DNA from: Pedobacter petrophilus
Lineage (GTDB): Bacteria > Bacteroidota > Bacteroidia > Sphingobacteriales > Sphingobacteriaceae
Assembly: GCF_009674725.1 (NCBI RefSeq)
Contig: NZ_WKKH01000020.1
Coordinates: 18,229-82,228 of the forward strand
Direction of reading: 5' to 3'
Length of the DNA stretch: 64,000 nt
Shown: in pieces, positions 17,298 to 25,982 of the stretch
Numbering within the stretch: the first letter of the stretch is position 1
Layout: every line of letters starts with the position of its first letter
The notes under the pieces: generated by a model
Told to the model about the DNA's origin: nothing
The model's input: the letters and a program-made list of their open reading frames with translations, nothing else
Databases searched by the model: none
Translations under genes and position numbers: made by a program

Positions 17298-18194
17298 TTA
17301 GTTTAAAGCGTTTCTAAAAGCGCCTGGCGCCAAATTTGTTTTCTTTTTAAATAACGTGCTGAAAGATTGTGCATGTTCGAAACCCAGGGCATAGGCAATC
17401 TCATTTATGGATAGCGTAGTAGTAGAGAGTTTTTCTTTCGCCTTCTCTATTAACCTTTCATGAATGTGTTGCTGCGTATTCTGTCCGGTATGAATTCTGA
17501 GTAAATCGCTCAGGTAATTGGGGGAGATATTTAACTTATTGGCCAGGTATTGCACGGTAAGTAAACCGAGGTCGGCAGTATGGTTTCCATTAAAATAATC
17601 ATCAATTACCTGTTCAAATTTTACCAGCAACTGGTTATTGTTGTTTTTCCGGGTAATAAACTGCCGCTCGTAAAAACGGTTGGAGTAATTAAGCAGCAAT
17701 TCTATCTGCGCTAAAATGATTTCTTGTGTATGCCTGTCGATATGCAAACATTCTTTATGGATTTTATGGAGGATGGTAATTAAATTTTCTTCCTCTTCTG
17801 CAGAAAGGTGCAAAGCTTCATTAACTGCGTAAGAGAAAAATCCATATTGATTAATGGTGTTTGCCAGTGAATGTTTAAGCAGGAAGTCCGGATGGAAGAT
17901 GAGCAGTTCGCCAGAACCACACTCCATGTTTTGGATATCCAGACGCTGAACCTGATTGGGTGCGGTAAAGCTCAGCACGCCTGTATCATAATCGTAATGT
18001 TGTTGGCCGTACTTAATTTTGCCTGTGGCTTCGCGTTTTAAGGCTATGCAATAAAACTGGTTGATGAATCCTTTCCACACCTCATCTTCAATAAAGATAC
18101 TTTCGGCCAGATTGATTATACTCACCAATGGGTGGCGCGGCTCGGGAAGAGATAGTAAGCGGTGAAAAGTGGAAATAGAAGGAATGGTGTTCAT
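17298..18194 (-). CDS. AraC-family transcriptional regulator
   Basis: A 298-residue regulator with an N-terminal ligand-binding cupin region and a C-terminal double HTH (about residues 200-298): YLANKLNISPNYLSDLLRIH and SINEIAYALGFEHAQSFSTLFKKKTN. The start is placed at the ATG at 18194 (MNTIPSISTF); the 12 codons upstream run into the promoter. It lies immediately downstream of an aldo/keto reductase on the same strand and probably controls that gene, a common arrangement in Bacteroidota. Confidence 0.85.
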   Translation of the reverse strand: MNTIPSISTFHRLLSLPEPRHPLVSIINLAESIFIEDEVWKGFINQFYCIALKREATGKIKYGQQHYDYDTGVLSFTAPNQVQRLDIQNMECGSGELLIFHPDFLLKHSLANTINQYGFFSYAVNEALHLSAEEEENLITILHKIHKECLHIDRHTQEIILAQIELLLNYSNRFYERQFITRKNNNNQLLVKFEQVIDDYFNGNHTADLGLLTVQYLANKLNISPNYLSDLLRIHTGQNTQQHIHERLIEKAKEKLSTTTLSINEIAYALGFEHAQSFSTLFKKKTNLAPGAFRNALN

Positions 18195-18225
18195 GGTGCA
18201 ATTTAAAGATAAAGAATAAATATAG

Positions 18226-18258
18226 GGCACAACTGCATTTATATGATGCAGTTGTGCC
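18226..18258. promoter_or_regulatory. Perfect 13-bp inverted repeat between aldo/keto reductase and araC-type gene
   Basis: Arms GGCACAACTGCAT and ATGCAGTTGTGCC are exact, with a 7-base centre. On the minus strand it follows the reductase stop by 7 bases and leads into T-rich sequence, so it can be that gene's terminator. It also overlaps the -7-like TATATTTA before the regulator gene, so it might be an operator. Confidence 0.65.
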
Positions 18259-18264
18259 GGTTAA

Positions 18265-19269
18265 TTAATCAATAAGGCCCATACTAAATTCATCGTAGGC
18301 ACTGCCGGTATCTGTTCCCAATGGGATAATGCTTTCTAGTTTCTGTACATCAGCCTCGGTTAAGGCAATACTTAGAGCAGCGATGTTTTGCTCCAGGTAT
18401 TTTCTGCGTTTGGTGCCAGGGATGGGAACAATCCCTTTGTTCATCATCCAGACTAAACCAAGTTGCGAAGCGGTGATGTTTTTCTCGGCTGCCATCGCTT
18501 CTATAGCTTCAACCAGTTCTATATTTTTATGAAAATGCGCTTCCTGGAAGCGGGGGATTGAACGGCGGAAATCGTTGGCTGGTAAATCATCGATGGTACG
18601 AATCTGGCCTGTTAAAAAACCTCTTCCAAGCGGAGAATAAGCAACGAAACTAATCTCCAGTGCGGCAAGGGTGTCTAAAATTCCTCTTTCTTCTACTGTG
18701 CGCTCAAATAACGAGTATTCGCTTTGTACGGCAGTAACCGGGTGGATGGCATGTGCTCTTTTAATTGTTTCTGAAGATACTTCAGATAGACCAATATAGC
18801 CGATTTTCCCTTCCTTTACCAGGTCGCTCATGGCTTCAGCAGTTTCTTCGATAGGCGTGTTTTTATCCAGGCGATGCAAATAATATAAATCGATATAATC
18901 GGTTTTTAAATTTTGAAGTGATCGCTCCAGCGCTTTCTTTACATACTTTTTCTGCCCGTTTATTGCCCAGGTTACCTTATTATTGTCATCAATCTCCCAA
19001 CCGAATTTGGTGGCAATGATGTAATCATTTCTATTGCCCGCAATGGCTTTGGCAATTAGCTGTTCGTTTTTCAGCGGTCCGTATAAATCGGCTGTATCCA
19101 GTAGGTTTACACCCAGTTCCCGCGACCGGTGAATGGTGGCGATGGCTTCTTTCTCATCTGCTTCTCCATACATGTGGGCATCTTCAAAGCCCGTCATCCC
19201 CATACAGCCTAATCCCATTGCCGGAACTATGAGTCCCTGGTTTCCTAAATTTATTTTTTTGATTTCCAT
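18265..19269 (-). CDS. Aldo/keto reductase (AKR13-like)
   Basis: A 334-residue NADPH-dependent reductase. The start is the ATG at 19269 (MEIKKINLGNQGL); the 31 codons upstream lack family character. Motifs include LGCMGMTG, the tetrad region LLDTADLYG, ATKFGWEI and DYIDLYYLHRLD, and PIPGTKRRKYLEQN near the C-terminus. The combination CMGM and PIPGTK is typical of the AKR13 YakC-like group that reduces aldehydes. The downstream AraC-family gene may regulate it. Confidence 0.88.
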   Translation of the reverse strand: MEIKKINLGNQGLIVPAMGLGCMGMTGFEDAHMYGEADEKEAIATIHRSRELGVNLLDTADLYGPLKNEQLIAKAIAGNRNDYIIATKFGWEIDDNNKVTWAINGQKKYVKKALERSLQNLKTDYIDLYYLHRLDKNTPIEETAEAMSDLVKEGKIGYIGLSEVSSETIKRAHAIHPVTAVQSEYSLFERTVEERGILDTLAALEISFVAYSPLGRGFLTGQIRTIDDLPANDFRRSIPRFQEAHFHKNIELVEAIEAMAAEKNITASQLGLVWMMNKGIVPIPGTKRRKYLEQNIAALSIALTEADVQKLESIIPLGTDTGSAYDEFSMGLID

Positions 19270-19405
19270 GGTGTTTAATTTATGAATCAAAGGTGCGGAA
19301 GATGAAGGCTTCGGTTGTATGCAAAGCCCCGAAACTTGTTTGCAAATCAATGAAAGTACCATCGAAAGGTTAAAGTTTATTATTGCTTGAGCACGAGGTT
19401 ACAGT

Positions 19406-19509
19406 GTTTGCAGTTTGCAGTTGAGGGTTTGCAGTTTGCAGTTGAGGGTTTGCAGTTGGCAGTTGAGGATTTGCAGTTTGCAGTTGAAGGTTTGCAGTTG
19501 GTAGTGCAG
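19406..19509. repeat. 21-bp tandem repeat, about 4.9 copies
   Basis: Units begin GTTTGCAGTTTGCAGTTGA and start at 19406, 19427, 19448, 19469 and 19490, with the first two identical and later ones changed at one to three bases. No open frame crosses it convincingly. Between 19510 and 19824 nothing else is recognised. Confidence 0.85.
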
Positions 19510-19824
19510 TTTTTCGCTCCTGATTAATAGCGTTATTCACCGCATGTACTTTAAAGCTCTGGTATCCATCCAGTTTTCGAAGACCATTCTGAGCCGCCTG
19601 TCTGGCTTCATTAAGCTGAAGCTAAGAATTTAGAAAAGAGTAACATAGTGGTCTATAATTCTTACTTTATTTTCCGAATAACCGGATAGTATAAGTAATA
19701 CGAAAATTATTTTAAAAAAATTACAAGTTTTTTGTGCTTAAAATCTGCGTTCAACTACACGTAAAACATTTTTTTTAAAAACCTGCCACCTATAACCCGA
19801 TATTTATCAGTAACATAGCGTGCA

Positions 19825-19910
19825 AATGGCTTAATATTTGATGTACGCTTCCCGTAGCGGAGCTACGATAACTCATTTTAACTTTAAATTAAAATATCCG
19901 TTAAGCCATT
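19825..19910. repeat. Nested inverted repeats upstream of the VgrG island
   Basis: Outer arms AATGGCTTAA (19825-19834) and TTAAGCCATT (19901-19910) enclose the hairpin CGTAGC-gga-GCTACG (19853-19867) and a TTTAAATTAAA segment. This could be a structured RNA leader, a regulatory site or a mobile-element scar. It lies 160 bases before vgrG; the remaining 19911-20069 shows only AT-rich sequence. Confidence 0.4.
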
Positions 19911-20069
19911 AGCTCTCAAATCAATATACCTCTAATTGGTTCGGCCTTTACGCACAATAATATACTTTAGGTAAGCTACCATACTTAATCGGATGCATTT
20001 TATTGGATTGAAATTGCCTATAAGCTTACAAACTAGTTAGCAGTTAATTTATGAATAAGAATACCTAAT

Positions 20070-21953
20070 ATGGAAAACAAACTCATCACCGAAATCAACA
20101 TAGAAGATAAGGCAATCCTTCACTTCGCCAGCTTCAGCCTGCAACAGGCTTTTAACAGCCATCATTATTTCGAATTGCGGTTTAACCACGACCAGATGGG
20201 TGCGCCGGGCTTAATTAACCTGGATGAAAGTCGTGATTTTGTAGGAAAAACCTTAACCGCATCTTTTGGCTATTCTCAGGAGCAGCTTCAAAATTTTATG
20301 GGTTTGGTAACCAGAGTGGAACTGGCACAAAGCCATGGCTATCATGGCGTATTAATAGTGAGCGGCTATAGTCCGACGATTTTAATAGATCGTGGCGAAG
20401 ACCTGGGTTCTTATCTGGATAAAGATTTAAATGAAATTGCCAAACTGGCCACCATTGATACCCCTGCCAACGATTTAAAAATTGTAGCGAATGCCAGCCG
20501 TCAGGCCAACATAGATTACCTGATCCAGTACAAGGAAAGCGATTGGGAATTTTTAAACCGACTTTCTGGCGAATACCACGAATGGCTGTACTATGATGGT
20601 AAGCAGCTAAATTTTGGTAAGCCCGATACCCAAAAGGACATTGCCTTATTTTATGGCAGGGATGTGCATAACCTGCAATATGCCATGGAATTGACTCCAT
20701 TAAAAAACAAACGTTTTGCCTATAACCCCAAACAGGATGAAATGCTGCAAAGCGAAAGTAGCGGCAAGGCAGATGGAAACCCTGATCTGGCGCATGCGAT
20801 CAAAGCATCAAACTTAATGTACAGCAAAACATTTAATCAGCCCTCCATGATTAGGGTAGATAATAGCGGCGACATTAAAAGCCATGTAGATAATGAAGAA
20901 AAAGCCCACATCAGCGAGTTGCTAAAGGTGAATGCCAGCGGAGATCATGCCGGGTTAGGCATTGGCACGATTGCCGAAATTACGATGAGCATCCGGCAGG
21001 AAATCGCCTTTGTGACAGAAAGCCTGGGTCGGTTTTTAATTACCAGCATCACCCATAACCTGGATGGAACGCGGAAATACTACAACACTTTCGAAGGGGT
21101 AGTAGCCAATACCGAACGGTTACTGGTAACGAATTATGATAAACCTAATCCGGATATGCAGTTGGCTGATGTGATCGACAATGATGACCCTCAAGGCCAG
21201 GGCCGGATTAAAGTGAAATTTAAATGGGAATGCCACACCAATGATGTAACCGAATGGCTGCGGGTGGTAAGCCCGAATGCGGGAAGCGGTGATACCGGTA
21301 AAAACCGTGGCTTCCATGTGATCCCTGAAAAGGGCGACCAGGTGGTGATTGCCTTTGAAGAAGGAAACGTAGCCCGCCCCGTGGTGATGGGCAGTGTGTA
21401 CCATGGTAAGAGTGGCGACAGTTCTGGCTTTAAGAACAGTAATACGAAGGGTCTGACTTCCAGAAAAGGCAGTGCCTTAACTTTTGATGACCTAAACCAC
21501 GCCCTGAATATGGGTACCAGTGCGGCTAACTTTATCAATATTAAAAACGGGCAGGCTTTGCTTACCGCGCAGGCGGGAAATAAAATTGTGATCCATACCG
21601 GTTTAAGTACGTTTACCATGGATAAGGAGGGGAATATTGCTGTAACAGGGAAAAACATCAGTATCAACGGAACAGAAAGCATCGATATCCAATCGCCCAA
21701 GATTACCATGGGTAATTTGGCTCCTGCGGAAGGTGCTACACCAGAGCAAACAGCAGCTGCTACCAAAACTTTAGATATTAAAGGCGAAGCGATTACGGTG
21801 GAAGGGAAAGACCTGGTAGATGCCAAAGCCAAGGCCATGAATCTTGCTGCTACCGAAAATGATTTTATCATAGACGGGCAAAAGAACTTAACCATAGGGG
21901 TTACCGCAACAGCTTCTTTAAGTGGTGGCAAGGTAGAAATTAACAAAAGCTAA
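20070..21953 (+). CDS. VgrG spike protein of a type VI secretion system
   Basis: A 627-residue VgrG. The N-terminal ~370 residues form the gp27-like base domain, with YKESDWEFLNRLSGEYHEWLYYDG. Next comes the gp5-type OB domain (about 375-465), with DNDDPQGQGRIKVKFKWE, then HVIPEKGDQVVIAFEEGN and the conserved ARPVVMGSVYHG. The C-terminal ~150 residues are the beta-helical needle (repeats such as IAVTGKNISINGTESIDIQSPKI). There is no C-terminal effector extension. The spike is topped by the PAAR-like protein encoded two genes downstream. In Bacteroidota it would serve the subtype iii T6SS, whose structural genes are not in this window. Confidence 0.92.
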   Translation: MENKLITEINIEDKAILHFASFSLQQAFNSHHYFELRFNHDQMGAPGLINLDESRDFVGKTLTASFGYSQEQLQNFMGLVTRVELAQSHGYHGVLIVSGYSPTILIDRGEDLGSYLDKDLNEIAKLATIDTPANDLKIVANASRQANIDYLIQYKESDWEFLNRLSGEYHEWLYYDGKQLNFGKPDTQKDIALFYGRDVHNLQYAMELTPLKNKRFAYNPKQDEMLQSESSGKADGNPDLAHAIKASNLMYSKTFNQPSMIRVDNSGDIKSHVDNEEKAHISELLKVNASGDHAGLGIGTIAEITMSIRQEIAFVTESLGRFLITSITHNLDGTRKYYNTFEGVVANTERLLVTNYDKPNPDMQLADVIDNDDPQGQGRIKVKFKWECHTNDVTEWLRVVSPNAGSGDTGKNRGFHVIPEKGDQVVIAFEEGNVARPVVMGSVYHGKSGDSSGFKNSNTKGLTSRKGSALTFDDLNHALNMGTSAANFINIKNGQALLTAQAGNKIVIHTGLSTFTMDKEGNIAVTGKNISINGTESIDIQSPKITMGNLAPAEGATPEQTAAATKTLDIKGEAITVEGKDLVDAKAKAMNLAATENDFIIDGQKNLTIGVTATASLSGGKVEINKS

Positions 21954-21956
21954 GTT

Positions 21957-22817
21957 ATGTTATACAAAGATAACTATCCGATCAATTTTGGATTAACAGA
22001 AGGTGCATCCCGGCTTTATCAGATTGAACAGCAGATCAGCTATACGGTTGAAGGTTACCAATACCATAATGAGATTAAAACAGAAGTAAGGATTAAAGTA
22101 GAGCAGAAAACAGCCTTAAACGATGTGTTTTCCATCCAGTTGTTAAAGCAGTGGCAACTCAAAAATGATGGGGCTGATGCTGTAGATCTGAGCATGGCCG
22201 AGTTGCGGAAGAAACTCCTGATTGAAACAGATTTGCAGGGCAAGATTAAACAGGTAACTAACCTGCCCGAAATTAAAGACCATTGGCTTGAAATCAGACC
22301 CGCAATTGCCAAAAAATATGCAGGTGATGAGTCGGCTAAAGAACTGATTAATGATGCGATAGTGCTGCTTTATACCGATGGCGGATTAAACAGTGCTATA
22401 CAATCATCCTATCTGTACCACGCCATATTGCCCGGACTACTGGAACAAAATTTCAGCAAAGAGGGTGGTTATACTTTTAACAGCCACCGCGAAATACCTA
22501 ATGCCCTTGGTCAAACCGCATTACCCTTTAAAATAAAGGTTTCGTTGGCGGATTATGATGAAGTACAAAATAGCTGTTTGATCAAAATAGATGGGGAGAT
22601 AGACCGGGATAATTTTGATCAGGATAGCGTAACCGAAATGTTCAGCGAGTTGCTGGATGAGTATAACCTCAATGCCCATGTAGATGGTTTTCATTTAGAA
22701 AGCCATGAATACGGCAGCGATGGCATGCCGTTGCAGTCTTCGCAATTAACGCAATATGCCATTGAAGGTGTGTTGATGTACCGCAATAGTTGTATCCTAA
22801 CACTTTTAACCCATTAG
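21957..22817 (+). CDS. Hypothetical protein between VgrG and PAAR gene, candidate effector adaptor
   Basis: A 286-residue soluble protein with no recognised domain. It begins 3 bases after the vgrG stop and ends 2 bases before the PAAR-like gene, so the three are translationally tight. Predicted features are a beta-rich N-terminus (ISYTVEGYQYHNEIKTEVRIKVEQK), a helical centre and an acidic C-terminal half (LIKIDGEIDRDNFDQDSVTEMFSELLDEYN). Position between spike and tip-toxin genes suggests a chaperone/adaptor that loads the toxin on VgrG. That is inference from gene order only. Confidence 0.7.
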   Translation: MLYKDNYPINFGLTEGASRLYQIEQQISYTVEGYQYHNEIKTEVRIKVEQKTALNDVFSIQLLKQWQLKNDGADAVDLSMAELRKKLLIETDLQGKIKQVTNLPEIKDHWLEIRPAIAKKYAGDESAKELINDAIVLLYTDGGLNSAIQSSYLYHAILPGLLEQNFSKEGGYTFNSHREIPNALGQTALPFKIKVSLADYDEVQNSCLIKIDGEIDRDNFDQDSVTEMFSELLDEYNLNAHVDGFHLESHEYGSDGMPLQSSQLTQYAIEGVLMYRNSCILTLLTH

Positions 22818-22819
22818 CC

Positions 22820-24328
22820 ATGGCCAAGAAATATGTTCCAAATGGTGCCTACCTGGTTTGCGATAAAGGGCTTGGCTATGGAAAACTCAAAGTAACCAAC
22901 CATAAAAATGTTCGCCTGTATGGCAAACAAATGGCTACCGAGGGCGATAAAGTGCCCATGGTAAACATCCCCTGCCTGGGGATCTGTTCCATCACCAAAA
23001 CCAAGTGCCAGCCCATTCCTTTGTTATGGCAAGGCGTACAACAGGGCATAACCATTGGCCCTTACCGCAAACTGCTTGAAGATTCGAAACTGCCCTGCAG
23101 CCTGGGCGGTAAAATTGGTATCCATTTTAGTATGCCAGCTGCCCTGGCAACTATTGAGGCTAATGTTACGGCGATGAGGCAGCGTGAAATGAAAAGCCTT
23201 GGCGCAAAAGTTGATGACTGGTTTCAGAAGGGATTTGACGAACAGGAAAAAGCCAATAACAAAATAGGTGGCCTTTACGGTAAATACGCCAACTTTAAAC
23301 TGGGTGTAAATGAAGGGATCTATGGCGGCGTAAAAGGGATTGGCGAAGGGCTGGTGTTTTTAAAAGAGATGGGCGATAAGGCCACGGGAGCCGCTTTACA
23401 TGCGGTAACCCACCCAACGGAAACTGCGGGCAAGGTAAAAGATGCTGCTGTAGCGACCAAAAATGCTGTAAGTGGTGCTGCAAATTGGGTAAGCACACCC
23501 GGAAATGTAAAAAAAGTAGTCAGTGATGTTCGGCAGGCGCATGTAAATGCTTATAATTGGGCAACCACGCCCGGTAACCTGGAAAGTGCAGGTAAGGCTG
23601 CTTTAAATAAAACAGGTGAAGGGCTGAAACAAGCCAAAGATTGGGCGTCAAAGCAAAGCCCACGCGATTGGGGCAGGTATACAGGGCGTACCGGGTTTGA
23701 AGTGGGTTTAATGTTTACAGGCGTTGGCGAAGCCAAAGCTGTAGTTAGTGGTGCGGAAGGAGCTAACGTACTTGCGAAAACCGCAGAAGGTGCAAATGTA
23801 CTGGCGAAAACAAGCGAAGCGGCAAGGGTTGCAAAAATAGCAAAAGAAGCAAATGCCACGGCAAAAGCTTTAGAGGTTGCCGAAGCGGCTGAGAAGGCTA
23901 AAAAGGCGAGGACGCTTGGGGAGGTGGTATCTGAAGGTGCTGATGATTTGGCAGAAACTACCTTTCGAGATAAAAATGGAGTTTTAAGAAAAAAAAATGG
24001 ACAGTTTGCAAAAGACCCAAAAACTGTAGCATTTAAGCGAAGTATTTCTGAAAGAAAAAAAGCATTAATAAGGGATGCGAAAGATCCTAATAGTGGGCTA
24101 TCAGATAAGGCAAGGAAGGAAATACTGCAATCAAAAGGAGATAATGTCCCGAAAGGTCATGAAGTAGATCATACTGAGCCTCTTTATACAGGAAGAAGTA
24201 TAGCCGAAAAGCAAGCATTGGACAAGGAATATAACATGAAGACTATGAGAAAAAGTGAACATAAAAAATTACATACACGTTGCAATAAAGTTAAATTTCA
24301 CAAATATCCACCTGAAAATTACAGATAA
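22820..24328 (+). CDS. PAAR-like (DUF4280) spike-tip protein with C-terminal HNH nuclease toxin
   Basis: A 502-residue polymorphic toxin. Start is the ATG at 22820 (MAKKYVPNGAYLVCDKG). Residues 1-115 are a DUF4280 PAAR-like tip domain with conserved CDKG, CLGICS, KCQP and PCSLGG cysteines. Residues ~120-370 are an Ala-rich helical linker. The last ~100 residues, after NGVLRKKNGQFAKDP, carry an HNH endonuclease motif: GHEVDHTEPL (H447, D450, H451), a central Asn and a final KKLHTRC. It should be loaded on VgrG and cut DNA in rivals. Base composition becomes markedly more AT-rich at about 23950, where the toxin domain begins, a sign of cassette exchange. Confidence 0.85.
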   Translation: MAKKYVPNGAYLVCDKGLGYGKLKVTNHKNVRLYGKQMATEGDKVPMVNIPCLGICSITKTKCQPIPLLWQGVQQGITIGPYRKLLEDSKLPCSLGGKIGIHFSMPAALATIEANVTAMRQREMKSLGAKVDDWFQKGFDEQEKANNKIGGLYGKYANFKLGVNEGIYGGVKGIGEGLVFLKEMGDKATGAALHAVTHPTETAGKVKDAAVATKNAVSGAANWVSTPGNVKKVVSDVRQAHVNAYNWATTPGNLESAGKAALNKTGEGLKQAKDWASKQSPRDWGRYTGRTGFEVGLMFTGVGEAKAVVSGAEGANVLAKTAEGANVLAKTSEAARVAKIAKEANATAKALEVAEAAEKAKKARTLGEVVSEGADDLAETTFRDKNGVLRKKNGQFAKDPKTVAFKRSISERKKALIRDAKDPNSGLSDKARKEILQSKGDNVPKGHEVDHTEPLYTGRSIAEKQALDKEYNMKTMRKSEHKKLHTRCNKVKFHKYPPENYR

Positions 24329-24330
24329 GT

Positions 24331-25026
24331 ATGGAATTAAGTAATTTAAAACAAATATATTATAAACTACTCGAAGAATATGACGGTGTAGTCGCAATAG
24401 AATTTGTTCGAGATCTCAGTCAATTAAACGATTATGAGTCAATTGATTTTCATTATAAAATATTAAAGAATAGTGAAAATATATATTTATTTCATAGAAT
24501 ACGAGCGGGTTTTGAAAAACATGGCGAAGAGGGCAAAACATTTCTATTAGATAAGATAAACATTGAAACAGACCCAGATCTAAAAGCAGAAGCTCTTTTT
24601 ATATTGGGCACAATGGATTGTGTAGAGGTGAAGCCCATTGCCATTAGTTTCTTACAAAGTAAAAATTATAAAGAACAATACTATGGCATAATCGTGATTG
24701 GATGGCTTGGTAAGAGCGAAGACATTGTTATACTTGAAAATGAATTAACTAATAACAAAAATTTGGAATTAAGGGCTTATGCTGCAACAGCACTAAGGCA
24801 GATCGCTTTCAGTAATTCCAGGCTAAATAAGAAAATAGCAGGTGCCTATTCTCGGGCATATCAAAGTGAAGCTGACGAAATAGTCCGAAAAACAATCATT
24901 GTCTGTTTTCAAGATTTGATTAAAGTGAAGTTTGGATTAAGGGAGTTACAAACAGGTGAAATAACTGGTGACTTAAATTTAGCAGAACCAAAATTTAAAA
25001 AAGCGTTGACAAATTATTTAGCTTAA
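24331..25026 (+). CDS. HEAT-repeat protein, probable immunity to the HNH toxin
   Basis: A 231-residue all-helical protein. Paired helices such as ADPDLKAEALFILGTMD-like and LELRAYAATALRQIAF segments show HEAT/armadillo-type repeats (about residues 70-190). It starts 2 bases after the toxin stop codon, shares the low GC of the toxin tip, and has no signal peptide, as expected for a cytoplasmic immunity protein to a nuclease. HEAT-like immunity proteins are known in polymorphic toxin systems. Pairing with this toxin is inferred from adjacency. Confidence 0.7.
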   Translation: MELSNLKQIYYKLLEEYDGVVAIEFVRDLSQLNDYESIDFHYKILKNSENIYLFHRIRAGFEKHGEEGKTFLLDKINIETDPDLKAEALFILGTMDCVEVKPIAISFLQSKNYKEQYYGIIVIGWLGKSEDIVILENELTNNKNLELRAYAATALRQIAFSNSRLNKKIAGAYSRAYQSEADEIVRKTIIVCFQDLIKVKFGLRELQTGEITGDLNLAEPKFKKALTNYLA

Positions 25027-25461
25027 ATGAAAATATTTTTATTTGATCCAGAGTACGATTATGAATTGGAAGATTACGAGGCCAATTTGGAAGAAGCAAT
25101 AGAAGCTTTTTATGATTTGCCGGATGTAGAAGGAGCATTCTTTGGAATATTTGATCATAATAATCGGTTCGTTCAATTTGCTTGGAATGCTCAAGACGAA
25201 TGGTTAATTGATATACCATCCGATTCATTTGAAACTACAGGAAAAGCCTTTCAACTATATGGATCTTATGATAAATGTATCAAAATAATTAATACACTTT
25301 TCGATGATACTACTGTAAGTCAGTTACAAGTACAAATAGAAAATAAAACCCTGTTTAAAGATACTGATGAGCCTTTATTAAATCCAGATGGATTCCTCAC
25401 GCAAGATAAACCCAAAGAAAATAAAAACAGATGGAATTTATTAGACGATTCTGAAGATTAA
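25027..25461 (+). CDS. Immunity-like hypothetical protein with shared NRWNLLDDSED tail
   Basis: A 144-residue acidic protein whose ATG follows the previous stop directly. The first ~110 residues look like a compact alpha/beta domain (GAFFGIFDHNNRFVQFAWN, WLIDIP). Its last 16 residues, starting PKENKNRW, are identical to the end of the otherwise different protein at 27306-27818. Low GC and position place it among the immunity genes of the island. No named family is recognised. Confidence 0.6.
   Translation: MKIFLFDPEYDYELEDYEANLEEAIEAFYDLPDVEGAFFGIFDHNNRFVQFAWNAQDEWLIDIPSDSFETTGKAFQLYGSYDKCIKIINTLFDDTTVSQLQVQIENKTLFKDTDEPLLNPDGFLTQDKPKENKNRWNLLDDSED
25411..25461 (+). repeat. Duplicated 51-bp gene end, copy 1 (copy 2 at 27768-27818)
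   Basis: The final 16 codons plus stop of two different immunity-like genes encode the same residues, with only a few synonymous differences between the DNA copies. Such shared ends are expected where cassettes recombine at short homologies. Confidence 0.8.
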
Positions 25462-25501
25462 TCAAAAGCAGCGCCAGCTGCTTTTTTCATTTATCTTATT
25501 T

Positions 25502-25981
25502 TATAAAAGTGATAAAGCCTACAAAGCCTATCGTAAAAGAAGAGGTATAGATGCCCGGAGCAAAGAAGAATGGTTCAGGGGTAATAACGGTAAGGGTAGC
25601 TATGAGAGTGTATTAAAAGGCCAAATGGGTGAATACCAGGCTGATCAGTTTATGGCCAGCAAAGGGTATACGAAATTAAATCATAATGGCGAACTGATAG
25701 ATCCACTCACCAAAGCAAAAGGTAAGGGAATTGATGGCATTTGGCATGATCCCGGGCCACCACCAAAGTATATTATTAGCGAAACCAAGTATGGCTCTAG
25801 TAAATTGGGTAAAGAACAGCTGACGGGAGATTGGATAAATAAAAATCTAGACTCAGCAATCAGTGATGAAAAACATTTAGATGCGATCCAAAAAGCATTA
25901 GATAAAGGTACATTAGAAAAGCAATTATTAAGAGTAGATGATAAGGGTAAAGTTATCACAGAAATAATAACAAAAAAATAA
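25502..25981 (+). CDS. Orphan toxin cassette: PoNe-type PD-(D/E)xK nuclease domain
   Basis: A displaced C-terminal toxin domain lacking any PAAR or other delivery domain. The reading frame is open from upstream, and the homologous-looking part starts near 25502 (SDKAYKAYRKRRG) although the first ATG is at 25625. Nuclease motifs are GQMGEYQADQFM (Glu), GKGIDGIW (Asp) and YIISETKYGSSKLG (ExK), matching the PoNe polymorphic nuclease pattern. The gene for a matching PoNi immunity protein starts one base after its stop. It may be silent stock for recombination with the active PAAR gene, or be expressed from the internal ATG. Confidence 0.65.
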   Translation, partial: YKSDKAYKAYRKRRGIDARSKEEWFRGNNGKGSYESVLKGQMGEYQADQFMASKGYTKLNHNGELIDPLTKAKGKGIDGIWHDPGPPPKYIISETKYGSSKLGKEQLTGDWINKNLDSAISDEKHLDAIQKALDKGTLEKQLLRVDDKGKVITEIITKK

Positions 25982-25982
25982 G

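Noticed and set aside
21191..21946. Long minus-strand open frame opposite the vgrG gene
   Set aside because: It lies fully antisense to a well-supported VgrG reading frame and has low-complexity Val/Leu/Ser composition expected of a shadow frame.
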